NCBI GenBank assembly: GCA_027065935.1 | Contig: JAMONI010000262.1 | Location: 1 to 8,989, forward strand | Source of the DNA: Flavobacteriales bacterium | GTDB taxonomy: Bacteria; Bacteroidota; Bacteroidia; Flavobacteriales; Flavobacteriaceae | DNA: 8,989 nt | Direction of reading: 5' to 3' | Shown here: in pieces, positions 6,470 to 8,989 of the stretch | How positions within the stretch are numbered: position 1 is the first letter of the stretch | Layout of the letters: each line of letters opens with the position of its first letter | Notes under the pieces: generated by a model | Seen by the model: the letters and a program-made list of their open reading frames with translations, nothing else | The model's database searches: none | What the model was told of the DNA's origin: nothing | Program-made: the position numbers and the translations under genes

Positions 6470-6710
6470 CTTTCATACGACATACAACCGGCCGGAAAAG
6501 CGTAGAACCTTTTTTGCACTTTCTTTATTTTGAGATATCCCGTGTAATTCCACCGGATAAATCCTCATTAACAAGCCGTAAAACCTTGGCCTTCCCCCCT
6601 CCCCCGCTTCCGCTCTAAAATCCTTCGGATTTTATGTCCGTTTTTTTATTGCCATTTTTATATCTACCGGCTATCAGGTGACGGGGGTGGAAATTTTACC
6701 AAACGAAAAG
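6470..6710. other. Gene-free spacer with polypyrimidine run and small hairpin
   Basis: No convincing ORF is seen on either strand. The spacer holds a palindrome CCGGCCGG at 6488-6495 and a C-rich run at 6594-6605. It also holds a hairpin at 6616-6634 (stem TAAAATCC/GGATTTTA, 3-nt loop), followed six bases later by seven T at 6641-6647. On the + strand this hairpin could be a weak second terminator. The - strand hypothetical gene ends at 6711 with no obvious terminator of its own. Confidence 0.5.
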
Positions 6711-7199
6711 TTAATCTCCAACATATTCTATTTCAAATTGTTCTCCGTTCCAACAAATTTTTGCGGTTGAAGATTCGAATTTGACGTCATAAAAACAATG
6801 ATCTTCTTTTAAGTCATATAAGAAGTCGCCAATAACATTGCCATTGGTAGAGACATATTTAATTTTAAAAAATTTTGTATTAGTCGCGTAATTATTAAAA
6901 GCCGAGAGAAAGGGCATTTCTTTCTCATCTTTTAATATAATAATAAAATCATTTTCACCTTCTCCCGTAAAGTCTCTATTTAACCATACCTTTGCCGTAT
7001 CTTTTGTCCATTTTATAATTTCCGGAGATAAATCATGTTTGGTTACAAATTTATATCCGGGTAAATTTTCTTTTACGTATTTTTTAACCTCGGGAGGAAT
7101 GTGGCTATCTTTTTGAAAAAAAGTTTTATAAGTAAATATCCCCCCTAATACAAACATCATTATCAAAAGAACAAAAAATTTATAAGCCGTATTTTTCAT
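6711..7199 (-). CDS. Low-GC membrane-anchored hypothetical protein
   Basis: A 162-residue protein I cannot assign to a named family. Residues 1-6 are basic or polar, and a hydrophobic segment (FFVLLIMMFVLGGIFTY, about 8-24) should be an uncleaved anchor or signal, leaving a domain of about 135 residues outside the cytoplasm. The soluble part starts with VKKYVKENLPGYKFV and contains WLNRDFTGEGENDFIIIL. That D-x-T-G-E-G-x-x-D pattern resembles the calcium-loop motif of FG-GAP/VCBS-like secreted proteins (weak inference). Two cysteines (in HCFYD and KICWN) could form a disulfide. Base composition is strikingly AT-rich: three 60-base lines I counted hold 19, 13 and 20 G+C, against 33-35 in recA lines. 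The gene stands alone and may be horizontally acquired. ATG at 7199 is the only sensible start. Confidence 0.72.
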   Translation of the reverse strand: MKNTAYKFFVLLIMMFVLGGIFTYKTFFQKDSHIPPEVKKYVKENLPGYKFVTKHDLSPEIIKWTKDTAKVWLNRDFTGEGENDFIIILKDEKEMPFLSAFNNYATNTKFFKIKYVSTNGNVIGDFLYDLKEDHCFYDVKFESSTAKICWNGEQFEIEYVGD

Positions 7200-7548
7200 A
7201 TTAAATTATTTTTCATTCTCCTTGTAAAAAGTCTTTATTTCCTAAAGCATTAACGTTTCCGAAATCCGATTCTTAGACGGGAGATTGCAGGTCATGTCAT
7301 ATTCCATATATAAGAATTTTTTGGGCTGAGTAGCTTCTTGCACAGGGATGTACAGGTCTGCCGTTATGCTTAGTGTAAGATACTGCGGTGCGTGTAATGT
7401 TGTATGGGCGTTCCTCAGTCATCAAGGTAAAGATAGGAATTTTGTGGGAAATTTTTCGGGTGATGTGCAATGATGTCCGCATTCCCGCCGGATTAACCGA
7501 GGGAATTCCTCTACAAAAATAATTTCAATTGTTCAACGGTCGAGTCAT
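7200..7548. other. Gene-poor stretch with an unidentified higher-GC block
   Basis: About 350 bp without a gene I can defend. Bases 7200-7260 are AT-rich (15 G+C of 60 at 7201-7260) and serve as leader of the hypothetical gene at 6711-7199. From about 7261 to 7515 the composition jumps to 45-48% G+C in counted lines. Several frames on both strands stay open for 40-70 codons, but none has a good start, leader or recognisable domain. A hairpin can form at 7481-7506 (ATTCCC with GGGAAT enclosing a smaller stem). It could be a degenerate gene, a dispersed repeat copy, or an RNA. Confidence 0.4.
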
Positions 7549-7572
7549 AAAAAAAGCCTCCATACGGAGGCT
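7549..7572 (-). terminator. Rho-independent terminator of the DUF2795 gene
   Basis: On the - strand, AGCCTCC (7572-7566) pairs with GGAGGCT (7561-7555) across a 4-nt loop, followed by a T-run (A-run 7549-7555 on +). It lies 23 nt beyond the stop of the small acidic gene. Confidence 0.9.
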
Positions 7573-7595
7573 GTCATTTTGCTAATTTTTGTTAA

Positions 7596-7817
7596 TTAAT
7601 ATTCTTCTTCGTTCCAAAGAAAATCTTCTTCGTCGGGATAATCGGGCCAAATGTCGCGAATACTTTCGAAGATTTCTTCGTCGTCTTCGATTTCCTGCAG
7701 ATTTTCCACCACTTCAAGTGGGGCACCGGTTCTGATGGCATAGTCGATTAACTCGTCCTTGGTGGCGGGCCAAGGTGCGTCGCTCAAATACGATGCTAAT
7801 TCCAACGTCCAGTACAT
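7596..7817 (-). CDS. DUF2795 small acidic protein
   Basis: A 73-residue cytosolic protein. The opening MYWTLELASYL, followed by PWPATKDELIDYAIRTGAPL and EVVENLQEIEDDEE, matches DUF2795, a short helical family widespread in Bacteroidetes and related bacteria. The tail DIWPDYPDEEDFLWNEEEY is aromatic and acidic. I count 23 Asp/Glu against 3 Lys/Arg, so the protein is very acidic. The domain has no experimentally fixed role that I know of. The gene is a complete single-gene unit with a good promoter (7842-7871) and a clear terminator (7549-7572). That independent control and the high conservation suggest a general cell function rather than an accessory one. The start at 7817 is the only ATG in frame. 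Confidence 0.9.
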   Translation of the reverse strand: MYWTLELASYLSDAPWPATKDELIDYAIRTGAPLEVVENLQEIEDDEEIFESIRDIWPDYPDEEDFLWNEEEY

Positions 7818-7841
7818 ATTCCGTTGTTTTTAAAATTTTTG

Positions 7842-7871
7842 CAAATATATAATTAAATAAAATTTTGTCAA
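7842..7871 (-). promoter_or_regulatory. Complete Bacteroidetes promoter of the DUF2795 gene
   Basis: Read on the - strand, TTG (7871-7869), a 19-bp spacer and TATATTTG (7849-7842) give both elements of the Bacteroidetes consensus at the standard distance. The -7 box lies 24 nt before the ATG at 7817. The -33 box is just beyond the stop codon of the cobalamin adenosyltransferase gene. This is the best promoter in the window. Confidence 0.8.
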
Positions 7872-7877
7872 GAGGCG

Positions 7878-8444
7878 TCAAGGATTCCAAGGCACCTCCC
7901 TGATTTTGAAATGCACAGACAATTTTCGTGCCAAAACAAACAGGTAATCGGACAGGCGGTTGAGGTATTGTAAATAAAGCGGGTTGACGGGGGAAATTTG
8001 ATGGAGTTCGGTAAGACGGCGTTCGGCACGGCGCGCAACGGTACGGGCAATGTGACATATCGACACGGCCGGGTGCCCGCCGGGTAAAATAAAGGCGGTG
8101 AGCGGAGGCAATGCCTCGTTGAACGAATCCATTCTTTGTTCGAGATATGTTACGGATGTTTGGTCCAAGTCGGGGATGTTCAGTCTTTTTTGTCCGTTTT
8201 TCATAACGGCTTTTTCGGGGTCGAGGGCGATAAACGAACCCAAAGTAAAAAGTTCGTTTTGAATTTTGATGAGATCTTCTTCAATATCGGACAATTCTCG
8301 TATATGGTCGCGAAGCAATCCGACAAAGGAGGTTAGTTCGTCCAAAGTGCCGTAAGCTTCAATGCGCACGTGGTGTTTTGCTACCCGTGTACCGCCGATG
8401 AGTTGCGTGGTACCTTGGTCGCCTTTTTTGGTGTAAATTTTCAT
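7878..8444 (-). CDS. PduO-type ATP:cob(I)alamin adenosyltransferase
   Basis: A 188-residue cytosolic enzyme that transfers the adenosyl group of ATP to cob(I)alamin, giving coenzyme B12. It supplies B12-dependent mutases and completes B12 salvage. The family signatures are clear: N-terminal ATP-binding segment KIYTKKGDQGTTQLIGG at 2-18, GTLDEL at 32-37, FILPGG at 118-123, RTVARRAER at 134-142 with the conserved arginines, and YLNRLSDYLFVLAR at 160-173. PduO-type enzymes are five-helix-bundle trimers. Length is typical. No cobalamin riboswitch is recognisable in the 55-nt gap to the upstream oxidoreductase gene. A partial -7 match (TAACTTTA, 8473-8466 on the - strand) is the only promoter hint there, so cotranscription with that gene is likely. 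Names used for this enzyme vary (cobO, pduO, MMAB), so I leave the symbol empty. Confidence 0.94.
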   Translation of the reverse strand: MKIYTKKGDQGTTQLIGGTRVAKHHVRIEAYGTLDELTSFVGLLRDHIRELSDIEEDLIKIQNELFTLGSFIALDPEKAVMKNGQKRLNIPDLDQTSVTYLEQRMDSFNEALPPLTAFILPGGHPAVSICHIARTVARRAERRLTELHQISPVNPLYLQYLNRLSDYLFVLARKLSVHFKIREVPWNP

Positions 8445-8499
8445 TTGAATGGAATTTGATTCGGATAAAGTTAGAGAAATTTCGGCTTATTCATTGTAC

Positions 8500-8989
8500 T
8501 CAATCTCCGAAACGTTCGATGTTTACCTCGGGAATTAAGGGCATGTCAAACAGAATGTATTCCACAAGCATTTTTGCCAATTCGGGGGCCAGGATGATGC
8601 CGCGCGTTCCCAATCCGTTGAAAACAAAAAGATTTTTGTGTGCGGGATGACGTCCCATAAGCGGACGCCGGTCCTTGACCGTAGGGCGGATGCCCGCTTT
8701 TTGATCCACGATATCGAAGGGTTCGGAATATAATTTTTTTAAGCGGGTGCTCAGTTGTCGGCGTGCTTCTAACGTAGGACGGGGGGTTTTATCCGTCCAA
8801 TTGTAAGTGGCACCGCTTATGTGTAAATCCGTACCGGGCAAGGGGGCTAAAAAAACATTAGATTTAACGATGACATCGACCGGCTTGCTTAACTTAACAA
8901 CCAATGATTCGCCTTTGGTTCCCGTCAGGGGTAAACGGGCAAAGAACGGATTTTTTTTCATACCGAATCCTTCGGTAAAGATTATGTAT
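8500..8989 (-). CDS. FAD-dependent oxidoreductase, DAO family (5' partial)
   Basis: The C-terminal 162 residues of a glycine/D-amino-acid-oxidase-type flavoprotein. The frame is open through the window edge, reading YIIFTEGFGMKKNPFF, so the Met at 8961 is internal and the FAD-binding N-terminus lies outside. Visible parts are the substrate-domain strands (LPLTGTKGESL, LPGTDLHISGATYNWTDKTPRPT) and the conserved C-terminal FAD-contacting region GIRPTVKDRRPLMGRHP followed by FVFNGLGTRGIILAP. These enzymes oxidise amines or amino acids using FAD. The substrate cannot be told from this part, and related folds include the C-terminal domain of the tRNA-modifying MnmC. It lies 55 nt upstream of the cobalamin adenosyltransferase gene on the same strand. 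No functional link between the two is evident. Confidence 0.87.
   Translation of the reverse strand, partial: YIIFTEGFGMKKNPFFARLPLTGTKGESLVVKLSKPVDVIVKSNVFLAPLPGTDLHISGATYNWTDKTPRPTLEARRQLSTRLKKLYSEPFDIVDQKAGIRPTVKDRRPLMGRHPAHKNLFVFNGLGTRGIILAPELAKMLVEYILFDMPLIPEVNIERFGD

Noticed and set aside
7297..7482. 61-codon open frame on the - strand
   Set aside because: No recognisable domain, no leader or promoter, basic and erratic residue content, and competing open frames in the same block. Treated as part of an unidentified element, not a gene.
8445..8499. Cobalamin riboswitch upstream of the adenosyltransferase
   Set aside because: The gap is only 55 nt and no B12-box-like conserved segment is visible.
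8962..8989. Treating Met at 8961 as the start of the oxidoreductase
   Set aside because: The frame continues in typical family sequence (FTEGFG before MKKNPFF) to the window edge, so the gene is truncated by the window.
1..8989. CRISPR array, tRNA or rRNA genes, insertion sequence, phage or defence genes
   Set aside because: No spaced direct repeats, no tRNA cloverleaf or rRNA segments, and no transposase, integrase or defence domains were recognised on either strand.

Overview
The window looks like chromosomal DNA of a Bacteroidetes bacterium, probably a flavobacterium-like lineage. The evidence is a type IX secretion (T9SS) C-terminal sorting domain, a DUF3078 outer-membrane protein, a PorT-like beta-barrel, a DUF2795 protein, A-rich leaders without Shine-Dalgarno sequences, and promoter -7 elements of the Bacteroidetes type (TAnnTTTG). 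I cannot name the species. Most of it is ordinary housekeeping and envelope DNA. I did not find a convincing new defence or mobile system.

Left part (1-2378, + strand): the 3' end of a secreted T9SS cargo protein with its terminator, then three exported redox proteins. These are a rhodanese, a DUF3365 c-type haem lipoprotein 4 nt behind it, and a small cytochrome c lipoprotein with its own promoter and a repetitive charged linker. Together they suggest an envelope electron or sulfur redox function, but the substrate cannot be read from the sequence.

Middle (2404-6469): a terminator runs straight into the promoter of a DUF3078 gene. That gene converges on a PorT-like barrel gene, and their stop codons overlap by 4 nt. 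A very strong hairpin lies inside the barrel gene near the junction. The barrel gene is divergent from a tight pyrH-frr-recA cluster (UMP kinase, ribosome recycling factor, recombinase), which ends in a clear terminator.

Right part (6470-8989): a gene-poor stretch, then a low-GC membrane-anchored hypothetical gene on the - strand, then about 350 bp without a convincing gene. This gap includes a roughly 250 bp block of higher GC that I cannot identify. After it come, all on the - strand, a small very acidic DUF2795 gene with a good promoter and terminator, a PduO-type cobalamin adenosyltransferase, and the C-terminal part of an FAD-dependent DAO-family oxidoreductase that runs off the window edge.
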